Source of the DNA: Klebsiella indica
GTDB taxonomy: Bacteria > Pseudomonadota > Gammaproteobacteria > Enterobacterales > Enterobacteriaceae
NCBI RefSeq assembly: GCF_005860775.1
Contig: NZ_VCHQ01000008.1
Location: forward strand, 62,001 to 126,000
Direction of reading: 5' to 3'
Length of the DNA: 64,000 nt
Shown here: positions 48,283 to 59,497 of the stretch, in pieces
Layout of the letters: each line of letters starts with the position of its first letter
Numbering within the stretch: position 1 is the first letter of the stretch
Notes under the pieces: model-generated
Told to the model about the DNA's origin: nothing
The model's input: the letters and a program-made list of their open reading frames with translations, nothing else
Databases searched by the model: none
Made by a program: the position numbers and the translations under genes

Positions 48283-51200
48283 AACGCGACCTCCTGCATT
48301 TCCCCGGCAAACAGCGCATCAAGGCCAGCAATTAGCGGTAGCGCCGGACGAGTGGTAAAAATCCCCTGCCCGTCATCCTGCCCGTCCATGCCGCGTAAAA
48401 AGAGATAAATCACACCGCCGAAATGGCGTTCATAGTCGTAATTCGCGACCCGGTGACGCAAATAGCGGTGCAGCGCCAGGCTGTAAAGCTGATACTGCAA
48501 GTCGTAACGATGCGAACGCATTGCCTGCATCATCGCTTGCCGGGTATAAGCCTCGCGATCCTCTCCCAGCCAGTTGGATTTGTAATCCAGCAGGTAATAA
48601 CGGCCATTATGGCGGAACACCAGGTCGATAAAGCCTTTCAGCATGCCGCGCACCTGGCGGAAATCAAGAATCGGCGTATCGACGGAGAGCGGATCGTACT
48701 GACGAATCAGCGCATCCAGACGCAGCGGATCGAGCGGCTGTTCAATCGGCAGATAAAATGCCATCTCCACCTGTCTATCTCCTGCGCTAAGCTGGTTCAG
48801 GGCGATCTCCGCGCCCGGTAAACGGGTACGCAGCACGCCATCCAGCCACGTAGTCAGCACCGGCGTCCACTTTTCATCGAACCCGCTAAGCTGCAGTTTT
48901 TCCGCCACCCAGTCGGCAGGTATCGGCCGGGTAAAATCGAGATCTTCGAACAGACCGTGCAAAAAGGTCCCCGGCGACGCGCCGCGCGGGAACTGGTGTG
49001 GCGTGAGCTGCGAATCTTCCCCCACTTCGCCGATGCCCGCGGCGTCGACATCAAGCCGCGGCAGAAGGTCCAGCGCCGCGCTGTGCCCGTTCTGCTGCAA
49101 ACCAGAGTAGCTGGTAACTCGCCAGTCGTCAGCTATCGTACGCGCAAGCCTACGCGCAGAGAGCGGCGGCAATGGCGTCTGCGGAGCCTGCCAGGGCGTT
49201 TGCGCCGCCAGCGTGGGGATCTGCAGGGCGATATCTTCGCAACAAAATGCCTGCAAACGCGCCATCAGCCCTGCGGCATCCAGTGCTTCCCCCCTCTGTA
49301 TCAGGCGACCGAGCGCGCTGTGGTGAAAGTCACTGACGCCGGGTTTGTCGCTACGCCGGGTGCTCAGCGGCGCGACGCCAAGGCTGCAGTGCCAGACTGA
49401 GCGGGTGAGCGCCACATACAGCAGGCGCAAATCTTCGGCCAGACGCTCGGCTTCCGCCAGCGCCATGCTGCCGTCATCCTCTCCCAGATCAAGAACGGCG
49501 GCAAAGGAATCTCTGTCATGATAAAAGGCCTGATCCTGTTTGCGAAAACGCGCAATAAACGGCAACCAGACCAGCGGATATTCCAGCCCTTTCGATTTAT
49601 GAATGGTGACAATCTGCACCAGGTGTTTGTCGCTTTCCAGGCGCATCTGCTGGCTGGAAGCATTGCTATCCGGCTCAGCGATATGCTGCGTCAGCCAGCG
49701 TACCAGCGCATGTTCACTCTCCAGTTGACTGGCTGCCTCCTGAAGTAGCTCGCTAATATGCAGGATATCGGTCAACCGCCGCTCGCCGCCGCGGGTCGCC
49801 AGCAAATTTTCCGCGATATTTCGCGCTGTCATCAGCGCGCGCAGCATCGGCATGATCCCACGCTGCCGCCAGATTTGCCGGTAACCGCTAAACTCCTCGA
49901 CCAGCTCATCCCAGGCCCGCTCATTTTGATTGAGCTTGTCAATATCGAACGCGTTAAGGCCGAACATTGACGTCGCCAGCGCACTGCGCAAGGTTTCTTC
50001 ACGATCGGGAGCCAGCACCGCCTGCAGCAACCATAACAGTTCCCGTGCTTCCGGTGTTTCAAATACGCTATCCCGGTTGGAGAGATACACGGACGGAATC
50101 GACAACAGCTGGAGGGCATCACGGATCAACGATGCCTCCTGACGGTTACGCACCAGCACCGTGATGTCCGAAGCCTGCACCGGTGTCGCGCGCTCCCCAC
50201 GCCATAACAGCGCCTTTCCCTGCTGCCCGGCGCTGAGCCAGTCGCGAATTTGCGTCGCGCAAAGCTGAGCCATAAACGCCTGATAATCTCCCGCGCCAAC
50301 GGCTTCGCCCGGCATCAGCCAGATATTCATCGCCGGCACCGCGGCATCATCGACGGTAAAGCGCAGCCCCTGGTTTTTCTCTGCTGATTTCACCGGCAGG
50401 AACGGTATCTCGCGGAACATAAAAGGGTTATCGCTGAGGCTGAACAGACGATTAACGCTCTCAACCATTCCCGGCGCAGAGCGCCAGTTAGTATCCAGCG
50501 TATAGTGGGCGCTCACGTCGCTGCGCGCCCTCATATAGGTGAAGATGTCCGCGCCACGGAAAGCGTAAATGGCCTGCTTGGGATCGCCAATCAGCAGCAG
50601 CGCGGTATCCGCCTGTCGCCGCCAGATACGACGGAAAATACGATATTGCTGTGGATCGGTATCCTGGAATTCATCGATCATCGCCACCGGGAAACGCTGA
50701 CGAATCGCGCAGGCCAGCGCGTCTCCGCTATCCCCGCGCAAGGCCTCGTCCAGGCGGCTGAGCATATCGTCAAAACCAAGCTCACCGCGGCGACGTTTTT
50801 CCCGCGCCACCGCCTGACGGATTTCGACCATCGCCCTGGCAATAACCAGGTCAGTCAAGGTTAACGCTGACGACAGTAGCGCCTCTACCGCGCTAAACAA
50901 CGGGTGTACAGGCGGTAAACCGTCCGCTTTAGTGCGTTCAAGCAAGAAGGCCTGGGAGAACTTTTCCAGCGCCTCCGGTAGCTGGTAGTTCAGGGTCTCT
51001 TCCTGCGCCCAGGCATCCACTTTCTCCAGCCATTTACCCTGATTTCCACGATTAAACTTGCGTCGGTCCAGACCGGAGTTTTCCAGCACCTCCGCTATCT
51101 CCCCCGCCTGCTCCCGCCACTGTTGCTTAAGGGCGTTAATGCGCCCGATAATTTGCTGGTGACGTTCGGCCAGCGTTTCTTCATCTGCCGGCGGAGATTT

Positions 51201-51824
51201 AAGCTGCGGCGCTTCCCCCTGCAACCAGCGATCGATTGACTTCAAAAGATCACGCGGACCTTTCCACGTCGCATCGATAACCGCAGCGATATCGCGCGGT
51301 AGCGGATAACAGTGCCGACGCCAGAAATCGGCGCAGGCCTGATAGCGCAGGCGTGATTCATCTTCAATCAGTTGCTGTTCAAACAGCATACCGGATTCAA
51401 AAGCGTTAAGGCTCAGCATCCGCTGACAGAAGCCGTGAATGGTGAACACCGCGGCTTCATCCATCTGGCGTTCCGCCAGCAGCAGCGTTTGCGCCGCCTG
51501 GTCTTTATCGGTGATTTCCGCCAGCAGTCCGGCGTAGAGAGGGTTGTCGGTGCTGTCACGCAGACACGCGATACGCAGCTCGTGGATATTGCTGCGAATA
51601 CGCCCGCGCAACTCTTCAGTCGCCGCTTCGGTGAAGGTCACCACCAGCAGTTCTTCAACACTGACCTGCCGGGGGAAAGCGGATTCGCCCCCCAGCCCCA
51701 GCAGCAGCCGCAGATAGAGCGCGGCGATAGTAAAGGTTTTGCCGGTGCCCGCAGAGGCTTCAATCAGGCGCTCGCCTGTCAGGGGCAAGCGCAGTGGGTC
51801 AAGAGACTCGGCGGTGTCGGTCAT
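48279..51824 (-). CDS. recB: Exodeoxyribonuclease V beta subunit RecB
   Basis: 3'-5' helicase and nuclease subunit of RecBCD. The 1181-residue protein has an N-terminal UvrD-like helicase with Walker A ASAGTGKT (23-30), the [11 protein letters not shown] motif, and a C-terminal nuclease domain with [10 protein letters not shown], which holds the catalytic Asp and Lys. It overlaps ptrA by 4 nt. Confidence 0.98.
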   Translation of the reverse strand: MTDTAESLDPLRLPLTGERLIEASAGTGKTFTIAALYLRLLLGLGGESAFPRQVSVEELLVVTFTEAATEELRGRIRSNIHELRIACLRDSTDNPLYAGLLAEITDKDQAAQTLLLAERQMDEAAVFTIHGFCQRMLSLNAFESGMLFEQQLIEDESRLRYQACADFWRRHCYPLPRDIAAVIDATWKGPRDLLKSIDRWLQGEAPQLKSPPADEETLAERHQQIIGRINALKQQWREQAGEIAEVLENSGLDRRKFNRGNQGKWLEKVDAWAQEETLNYQLPEALEKFSQAFLLERTKADGLPPVHPLFSAVEALLSSALTLTDLVIARAMVEIRQAVAREKRRRGELGFDDMLSRLDEALRGDSGDALACAIRQRFPVAMIDEFQDTDPQQYRIFRRIWRRQADTALLLIGDPKQAIYAFRGADIFTYMRARSDVSAHYTLDTNWRSAPGMVESVNRLFSLSDNPFMFREIPFLPVKSAEKNQGLRFTVDDAAVPAMNIWLMPGEAVGAGDYQAFMAQLCATQIRDWLSAGQQGKALLWRGERATPVQASDITVLVRNRQEASLIRDALQLLSIPSVYLSNRDSVFETPEARELLWLLQAVLAPDREETLRSALATSMFGLNAFDIDKLNQNERAWDELVEEFSGYRQIWRQRGIMPMLRALMTARNIAENLLATRGGERRLTDILHISELLQEAASQLESEHALVRWLTQHIAEPDSNASSQQMRLESDKHLVQIVTIHKSKGLEYPLVWLPFIARFRKQDQAFYHDRDSFAAVLDLGEDDGSMALAEAERLAEDLRLLYVALTRSVWHCSLGVAPLSTRRSDKPGVSDFHHSALGRLIQRGEALDAAGLMARLQAFCCEDIALQIPTLAAQTPWQAPQTPLPPLSARRLARTIADDWRVTSYSGLQQNGHSAALDLLPRLDVDAAGIGEVGEDSQLTPHQFPRGASPGTFLHGLFEDLDFTRPIPADWVAEKLQLSGFDEKWTPVLTTWLDGVLRTRLPGAEIALNQLSAGDRQVEMAFYLPIEQPLDPLRLDALIRQYDPLSVDTPILDFRQVRGMLKGFIDLVFRHNGRYYLLDYKSNWLGEDREAYTRQAMMQAMRSHRYDLQYQLYSLALHRYLRHRVANYDYERHFGGVIYLFLRGMDGQDDGQGIFTTRPALPLIAGLDALFAGEMQEVAL

Positions 51825-54706
51825 TCATCTTCTCGCATCAGGGGTAGAGATTTCTGCAATGCGCTGACTTTTTCCCAGATTTTGCCACCCTGCGGATGAG
51901 CGTATTCCACTTTGCCATTCTGGCTGCCGGAAACCTGAGAGAGTATCGCCATGCCTTGCGGATCCACCACCGTCTGATGGAAAAAGTCGGCAAGTTTTTG
52001 CGGCGTCAGCAGTTTAATCTGAGCCACTACTTTATCACGTGAATCGAAACGCATATTACCGCGATCGAAATCTTTGCTCAGCTTTGACGCTTCTTCGCTC
52101 AGCGTTTGCGGCGCTTGCTGAATCTGGCTGATAACCGCCTGCTGAATTTGCGCAAATGCTTGCGGCGTCATCGCCCGTAATCGGGCTTCCGCCGTCGGGA
52201 AGAACGCCCTGAAACGTTGCCAGAGGAAAGCTGGCTGTTTATTGCTGCTCTGCAGTAAGAAGCCCATACCCCACTGGCGGCCCACGTTCATCGGGAAGGC
52301 GAAGACCGCATAGCCCAGTTGTTCTTCGGTGCGCAACTGGTTATAGAACCACGGTTGCACGATTTGCCCGAGAAGAGAACTGGCGGCAGAGCTGGTGTAT
52401 TCGTCAACGTCAGGCGGTGCAAAAACGGCGGCCAGCGCGGAATCAGTGCTGTTGCCAGTTTTTTCCAAAATCGCCAGTTGTTTACGGTCTACCCGCACAT
52501 TTTTGTTACGGCACCACTCGTTGCCGTCGGCCCCCAGTTGCTTTTGAATCTGCCGCGCCATGGCGATGGATTGATCCGCCGTGAGATTGCCAATCACCAA
52601 AAATTCAGGGCGACCTTTCGTTTTGAGATTCTCGCGGTATTCCAGCACCTCTTGCAGCGTAATTGACGGCAGTAGCGCCCGGCGCTCTTCACGCTGAAAG
52701 TAAGGCACCTGAGAAACCATCTGGATCGGGACTATCGCCTGATCGTAGGCTTTGCCTTTATCCGCCGAATCCATCATCTGGGCATACCAGGACTTCGCCT
52801 GCTTCAACTGTTCTTCTGTTGGCGTATAGCTGAAGTAACCATCGAGCAACGCGCTAAACAACTGCGGAAGATGCTGCGTATAGCCATTGGCGTTGACCAT
52901 CAATCCATTATTGGCGCCGGTAGAAAAGGTGATTCCCCCGACAGCCGCCTGATTACTGAGCTGATCAAGCGCAATACCCGCCAGATAATCATTGAGGGCG
53001 AACATGACCTGCCGACGAGCGCTGTCCATCGCCTGCGGATTGCGCAGAACCAGCGAGATATCCGCTTTCGGTTCACTGGCGAAAAACTGGCTCGGCGCAT
53101 AAACCACGCGTAGGGTCGGTTCATTGACGATCAACTGCGGATGCGGCCAGGCTTTGTCACTTTTAATTAAGGAGAAATCGTCAGGAATGTAGGGGTTCAG
53201 TTGCGGTAGCTTGAGATCGATGGCGCTGGATTTCAACTGCCAGTCGGCAAAAGTCTGATCGCTGATTTTATCCACCTGATAGGGCGCATCGACGAAATAA
53301 GCCATCTTGTTATGCGGTTCTTTCGGGCTGATATACCAGATACGGGCGTTTTGCGGCGTCATCATCGCCAGCCGATCGTTAATCGCCTGCGGATCGTAGC
53401 GATCGGCAATATTTACCACATCCAGAGCATGTTCGACCGGCACGCGGATCATGGTATCCGCCAGCCATTCGACGTAATCCATATCGCGGTTAATGGACGG
53501 GTAGCGAAAATCAAGCGCCAGCACATGGGCCAGTTCGTCAAAATAACGTTTATCGATCCCCTGGCTACGCAACAGGTTAAGGTAGCTAAAGATAGCTGCC
53601 GTGACTTCATCACGATGCGACAGGCCTTTGTCCGTCAGGGTCGCGGAGATGGCCAGCACCCCGCTATTACCGTTGACGACCGGATCGGAATCCGCCCGGA
53701 TGCCTTCAACCAGCCCCTGCCTTTGTAACCAGTCTGAAAGCGTGCCGGGGCTGCGATTACCGATCATATAGGTGATCAGCTCGTCAGTTTTGCTGCGAAA
53801 CTGATCGCTATTGTTATCAATGCGAAATTCCACACGCAGCACTTTACGCGGCAGCGCCGGAACATAGTGAATAATGATGCCCTTTTGCGCATCAGTCACC
53901 ACCGGCACGGTAATTTTCGGTTTGCTGATAGCGTGATTCGGTACGCGACCATAGGTGGCAGCCGCGATGCCCGCCAGTTCCGGCAAAGGCTTATTGCTGT
54001 AGATCACCGCTTTCATCAGGTTGGCGGAATACCATTTGTCGCGGAAAGCGTGAAGCGCATCAAGCACCGGTTTGCCAGGTTTGTCGCTTAGCGTCTGAAG
54101 GTTACCACCAGAAAAATGCGAACCAGGGTGCGCCGGATTGATGGTTTCCGCGCTAATCTGCGCCATTCGCATCCCGTCCCGGGTTCGCGCCATGGTCAGT
54201 TCAGCATTAACCGCATTACGCTCGCGTTCGACATATTTTTTATCCAGCAGCGGCGCGGCAATGGCGTCAGCCAGACGATCGACGGCACCGTCCAGAGCAT
54301 CGTTTTCCACTTCAAGATAGAACGCAGTGCGATACGGCGCGGTACTGGCGTTGTGGCTGCCGCCGTGCATTTTGAGAAATTCGGCGAGGCTATCGGGCCG
54401 GGGATACTTTTTCGAGCCCATTAACGTCATATGCTCAAGAAAGTGGGCCAGCCCCTGATGTTCAATGGGGTCCTGCAGAGAACCGACAGGAACAACCAAC
54501 GCCGACAGCGATTTCACCGCCTGCGGATCGGAGACCAGCAGCACCACCATGTCATTATCCAGGCGAATCGCTTGATATTGACGGGGATCATTTTCACTTT
54601 TACGGATAGTTTCCTGAATAGGTTGCCATCCGATGTCTGCCTGACTTAACGGCGCCCAAAGGGCGACCAGTATGACAATAACCTTAAACCATACACTGCG
54701 GGGCAT
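51821..54706 (-). CDS. ptrA: Protease III (pitrilysin) PtrA
   Basis: Periplasmic zinc metalloprotease of the insulinase family. The 961-residue protein has a signal peptide (about 1-23, ending SQA) and the inverted zinc motif HFLEH (88-92). Four insulinase-like domains are expected at this length. It lies between recC and recB, as in E. coli; the operon link to DNA repair is conserved but not explained by function. Confidence 0.97.
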   Translation of the reverse strand: MPRSVWFKVIVILVALWAPLSQADIGWQPIQETIRKSENDPRQYQAIRLDNDMVVLLVSDPQAVKSLSALVVPVGSLQDPIEHQGLAHFLEHMTLMGSKKYPRPDSLAEFLKMHGGSHNASTAPYRTAFYLEVENDALDGAVDRLADAIAAPLLDKKYVERERNAVNAELTMARTRDGMRMAQISAETINPAHPGSHFSGGNLQTLSDKPGKPVLDALHAFRDKWYSANLMKAVIYSNKPLPELAGIAAATYGRVPNHAISKPKITVPVVTDAQKGIIIHYVPALPRKVLRVEFRIDNNSDQFRSKTDELITYMIGNRSPGTLSDWLQRQGLVEGIRADSDPVVNGNSGVLAISATLTDKGLSHRDEVTAAIFSYLNLLRSQGIDKRYFDELAHVLALDFRYPSINRDMDYVEWLADTMIRVPVEHALDVVNIADRYDPQAINDRLAMMTPQNARIWYISPKEPHNKMAYFVDAPYQVDKISDQTFADWQLKSSAIDLKLPQLNPYIPDDFSLIKSDKAWPHPQLIVNEPTLRVVYAPSQFFASEPKADISLVLRNPQAMDSARRQVMFALNDYLAGIALDQLSNQAAVGGITFSTGANNGLMVNANGYTQHLPQLFSALLDGYFSYTPTEEQLKQAKSWYAQMMDSADKGKAYDQAIVPIQMVSQVPYFQREERRALLPSITLQEVLEYRENLKTKGRPEFLVIGNLTADQSIAMARQIQKQLGADGNEWCRNKNVRVDRKQLAILEKTGNSTDSALAAVFAPPDVDEYTSSAASSLLGQIVQPWFYNQLRTEEQLGYAVFAFPMNVGRQWGMGFLLQSSNKQPAFLWQRFRAFFPTAEARLRAMTPQAFAQIQQAVISQIQQAPQTLSEEASKLSKDFDRGNMRFDSRDKVVAQIKLLTPQKLADFFHQTVVDPQGMAILSQVSGSQNGKVEYAHPQGGKIWEKVSALQKSLPLMREDE

Positions 54707-54834
54707 TCACGAACCTCATTATTAACAAACCTGGCGCTGCACCATATGCAGCCTTATCAAACATCAGTCCGTGATTTGTTGCGCATCATAAATGAACCAC
54801 CATTCTTTTGCGCAATTTTTATACTACTGCCATG

Positions 54835-57800
54835 TTATGCGGACTGATGAAAACGAAATATCGGCAGTAAATAGCGCTGCGTTTGCGCGATGATCTCTTC
54901 ATAGTATGCTGGTTCCAGCGTTCGCCACAGGCGTTGATACCAGACATCTGCACCTTCACCGCGGACCACCATATTCCCGTCATAAGCCTGAAGAAATTTA
55001 CTACGCGCTTTTTGTTGCGTCTCTTCATCCATTAACATGATATTCTTCTCAGCGTCATAACAGACTTTTAGCCACGCGCCGCCGCTTTCCGGCAGCAGCA
55101 GCAGTGGTTCAGACATGCCTTGCAGATAACCATCAACCAGATCATTCAGATATTCCTGAGCCTGCTCCTGCGCCAGCGGGGGGAAACGCCACCCCCCTTC
55201 TTTGCGCACAAACAGCCGGCTTTCTCCCGTTCCTCCGCTGGCACAATAGACAAGATGCTCCAGCCAAAGTTGCATCCCTTGCGCCATGCTTAACAGCGAT
55301 GGTCGCCAGCGCAACAAACCGTCAGATTGTACCTGCTGTAGCCACCCGGTAATGTTGACGCCGTTACATTGCAGATCAATTTCCATACTTTGCCCGGGCA
55401 GCCGACTGGCGATCACCCGCTCAGCCAGGTTTTGCATCTCCTGCCGTTGAGCCTCCCAGGCCAGCTCGCCAAAAGCGCCATAGGGCAACTCCCCGGCCGC
55501 GCGGAAACGACGATACATTGCCGAAGCATCCTGCTGCTCAATAAGCGTATTGAGCAACTGCTGGTTCAACTGATAACGACTCAAACCTTCGAGAGTGAAG
55601 GGCTCATCGTCGGGGATCTCGCTCTCCTCCGGGCGAAAATTAACCCGTAACCGCTGCTGAAAGAAGGCGCGGACAGGGTGCTGCCAGAAACGCAGCAACT
55701 GCCCGAAAGGCAGGTGGTCTATTTCCAGCGCGGGCAGCGGCTGGATAAAATCGCTGTGGGCCGCCCCCTGTTGGCTGGCGGCTGGCAGCCATTCCCGGGC
55801 ATAGCTTTGTTCTTCATTCGCAAGAAAATTATCCGCATCGAAAGGCATACGCGTATGCAGATGAGTAATATGTTCTTTAACACGACGTTCGCTGGCATCG
55901 CAATCCAGAGCTTCATCGCCAGCCAGGCAGTGGCTCTGACCAATATAATCAGCCAGCTCCTGGACCAGTACGGAGGGATAGCGCTCGCTGTTATCCTGAA
56001 TTGAACGACCAATATAGCTGATATACAGCTTTTGCCCGGCGGACATCAGCGCTTCAAGAAACAGATAACGGTCGTCATCACGACGACTACGATCCCCGCG
56101 TTGCGGCTTCTGGCTCATTAAATCAAACCCTAACGGCGGCAGGGTACGCGGATAAACACCATCATTCATACCCAACAAGCAAACCACCTTGAAAGGAATC
56201 GAGCGCATTGGCATCAGAGTACAAATATTCACCGGCCCGGCGAGAAATCGCTGGCTGATTCGCTGCATATCGAGCCGTTGAGCCAGCTCATCGCGGAGTA
56301 AAGACAGCGGCACCGCTTCAGCATATTGCGCCTCTACCCCGCCATTAATCACGGCCTGCCACTGCTGCTCAATCAACGCCAGGGCAGCTTCCGTCTCGCT
56401 ATCCGGAAGGAAAAAGTCGTTCAGCAGATCGCGACATACCGGTAGCCACTCGGCTAACGGGCGATCTTCCGCCAGGCCGCGGCGCCAGAGATTAAGCTGC
56501 ATCAGCAATGATGCGAGATGACCAACCAGCTCGGCGATAAGCCCGCTCGATTCGTCATAAGGTAGCACCGAGCGCCACTCCCCCTCACTGCTGTCCATCG
56601 CGTAGCCTAATAACATACGCGTCAGGCCAAATCGCCAGGTGTGCTGACCGGTCGCCGGGAGATCCAGTTCACGCACGTTGTCGTCATCCATCCCCCAGCG
56701 GACACCGGATTCGTTTACCCACTGGCGCAGGTAGCGCAACCCCTCTTCGTTAATGTTAAATCGCGCGGCCAGCACCGGAACATCCAGTAGCGCCAGCACA
56801 TCTTCGCTGGCAAAGCGACTCTCCGGCAGAGAAAGGAGAGTGATAAATGCCTGTAGCGCCGGATGCGACTCACGGGCGCGACGGTCAGAGATGGCCCACG
56901 GTAGCCAGCGTTCACCGCTCGCACTCCCAAAGACGGCCTGAATATACGGGCTATAGCTATCAATATCCGCCACCATAACGATAATATCGCGCGGCGTCAG
57001 TTCAGGATCCTCTTCCAGCATGGCCAGCAGCCGGTCGTGCAGCACTTCCACCTCGCGCTGCGGGCTGTGACAGACGTGGATCGTCAGGCTGCGATCGTCC
57101 GCCGCTAAAACCCGCTTGCCGCCGCTGTTGGCGAACTCCTCCGCGCTGCGTCCGGTCACCGCCGCATTGCGCAAGTCGAGAATATCCGCCTGAAGATTGT
57201 GCAGCAAATTATCCGGCACGATATCGACGAAAGCATCCAGCTCGTCATAGCGTTCCAGACCCGCCAGCAGATAGATATAGTCGCGCCCCAGCTTGCCCCA
57301 TGAGGCCAGCAATGGGTTGCCGACATCTTGCTCCCCGGCATCGTTGAACAGTCCTGGCGCCAGCGCCGTATCACGAAACAGCGGCAGCTCTCGCGATGTT
57401 TCGCGATGGTGACGGCGCTGGCGAGACATCAGCCTTGCCAGAAATGCGGGATCTTTAATATCCCCCCAGTAGTAGCGGCAAGGGTTAGTGAAGAGCACGT
57501 AAACATCCACATGCTTTCCCAGCGCCTGTAGCGCCTGCAGATACACCGGCGGCAGCGCCGAGATGCCGCATATAAATACCCGGGACGGGAGCCCGGAAGG
57601 CGGTTCCTTCGCGGCTTCAAGCGCGCTGATAAAGCGTTGATACAAATTGGCGCGATGCCACAGCGGCTGCCCCAAATCAGCCGTATATTCTACTAACGCC
57701 TTCCACAGCGGGGCTTGCCATGCCTGCGCCTCGCCCAGCCCGTCTACGCGCTGGCCGTCCTCCCAGCGCATCAGCCACTCGGGGCGATAAACCAGGTACT

Positions 57801-58209
57801 GGTCATAGAGATCCGCCACTCTTGCCGCCAACTGGAAAAGTTTGCGCTTGTCGTTATCATCGCTCAGATAGTGACATAGCGGCATAAAAGCATCGTCATT
57901 TAGCCGCTGTGGTAACAGGGTCATGAGCTTCCAGCTCATGCTTTGCTTGCTGAACGCGCTTTCGCCAGGGATATCTTTCAGTACATGAACGAACATGTCC
58001 CAAATGAAACTGGCGGGTAACGGGAATTCGATATTGGCTGCGATGCCGAATCGTCTGGCTAACGACATCTGTAGCCATTGCGCCATCCCGCTACTCTGGA
58101 CCAGAACCATTTCCGGCATGAAAGGGTCATCCAGCGGCTGACGCTCGACGATAAACTCCATCAATGCTTCCAGCACATCCAGACGGTTTGAATGGTACAC
58201 CCTTAACAT
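54835..58209 (-). CDS. recC: Exodeoxyribonuclease V gamma subunit RecC
   Basis: Scaffold and Chi-recognition subunit of RecBCD. The 1124-residue protein begins MLRVYHSNRLDVLEALM and has a catalytically dead helicase-like fold, with the typical LMPMRSIPFKVVCLLGMNDGVYPR segment near residue 660. The 128-nt gap to ptrA leaves room for a ptrA promoter. Confidence 0.97.
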   Translation of the reverse strand: MLRVYHSNRLDVLEALMEFIVERQPLDDPFMPEMVLVQSSGMAQWLQMSLARRFGIAANIEFPLPASFIWDMFVHVLKDIPGESAFSKQSMSWKLMTLLPQRLNDDAFMPLCHYLSDDNDKRKLFQLAARVADLYDQYLVYRPEWLMRWEDGQRVDGLGEAQAWQAPLWKALVEYTADLGQPLWHRANLYQRFISALEAAKEPPSGLPSRVFICGISALPPVYLQALQALGKHVDVYVLFTNPCRYYWGDIKDPAFLARLMSRQRRHHRETSRELPLFRDTALAPGLFNDAGEQDVGNPLLASWGKLGRDYIYLLAGLERYDELDAFVDIVPDNLLHNLQADILDLRNAAVTGRSAEEFANSGGKRVLAADDRSLTIHVCHSPQREVEVLHDRLLAMLEEDPELTPRDIIVMVADIDSYSPYIQAVFGSASGERWLPWAISDRRARESHPALQAFITLLSLPESRFASEDVLALLDVPVLAARFNINEEGLRYLRQWVNESGVRWGMDDDNVRELDLPATGQHTWRFGLTRMLLGYAMDSSEGEWRSVLPYDESSGLIAELVGHLASLLMQLNLWRRGLAEDRPLAEWLPVCRDLLNDFFLPDSETEAALALIEQQWQAVINGGVEAQYAEAVPLSLLRDELAQRLDMQRISQRFLAGPVNICTLMPMRSIPFKVVCLLGMNDGVYPRTLPPLGFDLMSQKPQRGDRSRRDDDRYLFLEALMSAGQKLYISYIGRSIQDNSERYPSVLVQELADYIGQSHCLAGDEALDCDASERRVKEHITHLHTRMPFDADNFLANEEQSYAREWLPAASQQGAAHSDFIQPLPALEIDHLPFGQLLRFWQHPVRAFFQQRLRVNFRPEESEIPDDEPFTLEGLSRYQLNQQLLNTLIEQQDASAMYRRFRAAGELPYGAFGELAWEAQRQEMQNLAERVIASRLPGQSMEIDLQCNGVNITGWLQQVQSDGLLRWRPSLLSMAQGMQLWLEHLVYCASGGTGESRLFVRKEGGWRFPPLAQEQAQEYLNDLVDGYLQGMSEPLLLLPESGGAWLKVCYDAEKNIMLMDEETQQKARSKFLQAYDGNMVVRGEGADVWYQRLWRTLEPAYYEEIIAQTQRYLLPIFRFHQSA

Positions 58210-58221
58210 ATTCGCTCCTGC

Positions 58222-58545
58222 CTACTGACTGACCGGGCAATGTAGCCTGGTCATCTGGGCCCGCCTGACGGCGGGCATGGTGATCGTTACCGTGATGCTG
58301 ACACATCTTTGCGCCGATGTCTGCATGCGGGATATCTGGCGATTATCCGGCACTGCTGGCGGATTAAGCTGACTGAATCGCCACGCATCGCGCCACAGTT
58401 GACGGTACTGATTGATCTGCATAAAGCCATTGGCCAGCGCACGCTGATAACCTGCCAGGGCGGTGACGGTCATGACCATCAGCATTAAAGCCAGTAGCGT
58501 TTCTGGCAGGCTAAAACCGTCCTGCTTCTTCAGGGCATCTGGCAT
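58222..58545 (-). CDS. ppdC: Prepilin-peptidase-dependent protein PpdC
   Basis: Minor pseudopilin-like protein of 107 residues. After a short leader, the type-IV-pilin methylation motif G-FSLPETLLALMLM appears with the conserved Glu at +5. The long upstream frame to 58770 is rejected, because AGGAGG stands 8 nt before the ATG at 58545. It overlaps ygdB by 16 nt. Confidence 0.9.
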   Translation of the reverse strand: MPDALKKQDGFSLPETLLALMLMVMTVTALAGYQRALANGFMQINQYRQLWRDAWRFSQLNPPAVPDNRQISRMQTSAQRCVSITVTITMPAVRRAQMTRLHCPVSQ

Positions 58546-58937
58546 AAGCTCGCCTCCTTTAACGGGCAAAAATCGCTCCAGCCGTGGGGAGAAAATCGGA
58601 CACGGTTTTGTTCCACCGTGCCGGTTTGCCACAGCAGCATGGTACCGCTGCCGCCAATCAGCAATACCGATGCATCGCTGAAGATTCGCAGGCAGGCACG
58701 CCAGCCGAGCGTGACATCCTGCTGACAGCTCACCGCTTCCTGTCGCGGCCAGGAAAGGCCTTTTCCCCACTGTAGCGCAGATTGCACGCTGGCTGTATCG
58801 CGCAGGGCCTGCATTTCGTTGGCTGCTTGCGCCAACAGAGAACGCTGCTGTTGGTTCAGCCCCTGAAGCAACAAACTGCCGAGCGCGAACAGCAGAAGCA
58901 CCATCAACAAGGAAGAGAAACCACGCTGACGATTCAC
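58530..58937 (-). CDS. ygdB: YgdB family protein (DUF2509)
   Basis: Membrane-anchored protein of 135 residues encoded among the prepilin genes; probably part of the same pseudopilus-like set. It has a pilin-like N-terminus (RG-FSSLLMVLLLF) but Leu in place of the conserved Glu at +5, as in minor pseudopilins of the GspK kind. It overlaps ppdB by 4 nt. The function is not established. Confidence 0.88.
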   Translation of the reverse strand: MNRQRGFSSLLMVLLLFALGSLLLQGLNQQQRSLLAQAANEMQALRDTASVQSALQWGKGLSWPRQEAVSCQQDVTLGWRACLRIFSDASVLLIGGSGTMLLWQTGTVEQNRVRFSPHGWSDFCPLKEASLCQMP

Positions 58938-59497
58938 AGGTTATATCCTGTTACGCTGTATTCAGCACGGGCGTGGATTTGCCGACCGAAAACGGATTGT
59001 GCCGCCAGCGTTATCGATAATTCCGGGGGGAATCCCGCTCTGTCGTAGCGGGAAATGTGAAACGTGGTGATTTTAATCGCCGCCGGATTAGTCATTTTCT
59101 CCCAGCCTTTACCATTACAGCTGTCCGCCCCACGCTGGGTTTCCAGCGCACCATCACGTAACCGGAACCCGGTCATATCTGATTCTGACAGTGGAGCCGT
59201 ATTCCAGACGCCATCGCTGTTGCCATCCCAGCGGACAAGCAGACAATCACCACTTGCGGCAATATGCAGCGCCTCTCCGCGACAGCGGCCGTTGCAATAA
59301 CCGGCGCGTTGCAAATGCTTCGCCACGGTGTAAATACGCTGCCAGAGTTCATTTTCCAACGACTGTTGCCGGGTCAGGAGAAGCGTTGCCGACTGTAAGG
59401 CCGGGAGAAAGCGCGCGCCGCCTGACAATAGCACCGAGCTGATAGCCATCACGATCAGTGTTTCTGGTAGCGAAAAACCACGGCGTATTACAGACAT
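58934..59497 (-). CDS. ppdB: Prepilin-peptidase-dependent protein PpdB
   Basis: Minor pseudopilin-like protein of 187 residues, GspJ-like. The N-terminal motif RRG-FSLPETLIVMAISSVLL shows the cleavage glycine and Glu at +5. A Cys pair in GYCNGRCRG may form a disulfide in the exported domain. It overlaps ppdA by 10 nt. Confidence 0.9.
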   Translation of the reverse strand: MSVIRRGFSLPETLIVMAISSVLLSGGARFLPALQSATLLLTRQQSLENELWQRIYTVAKHLQRAGYCNGRCRGEALHIAASGDCLLVRWDGNSDGVWNTAPLSESDMTGFRLRDGALETQRGADSCNGKGWEKMTNPAAIKITTFHISRYDRAGFPPELSITLAAQSVFGRQIHARAEYSVTGYNL

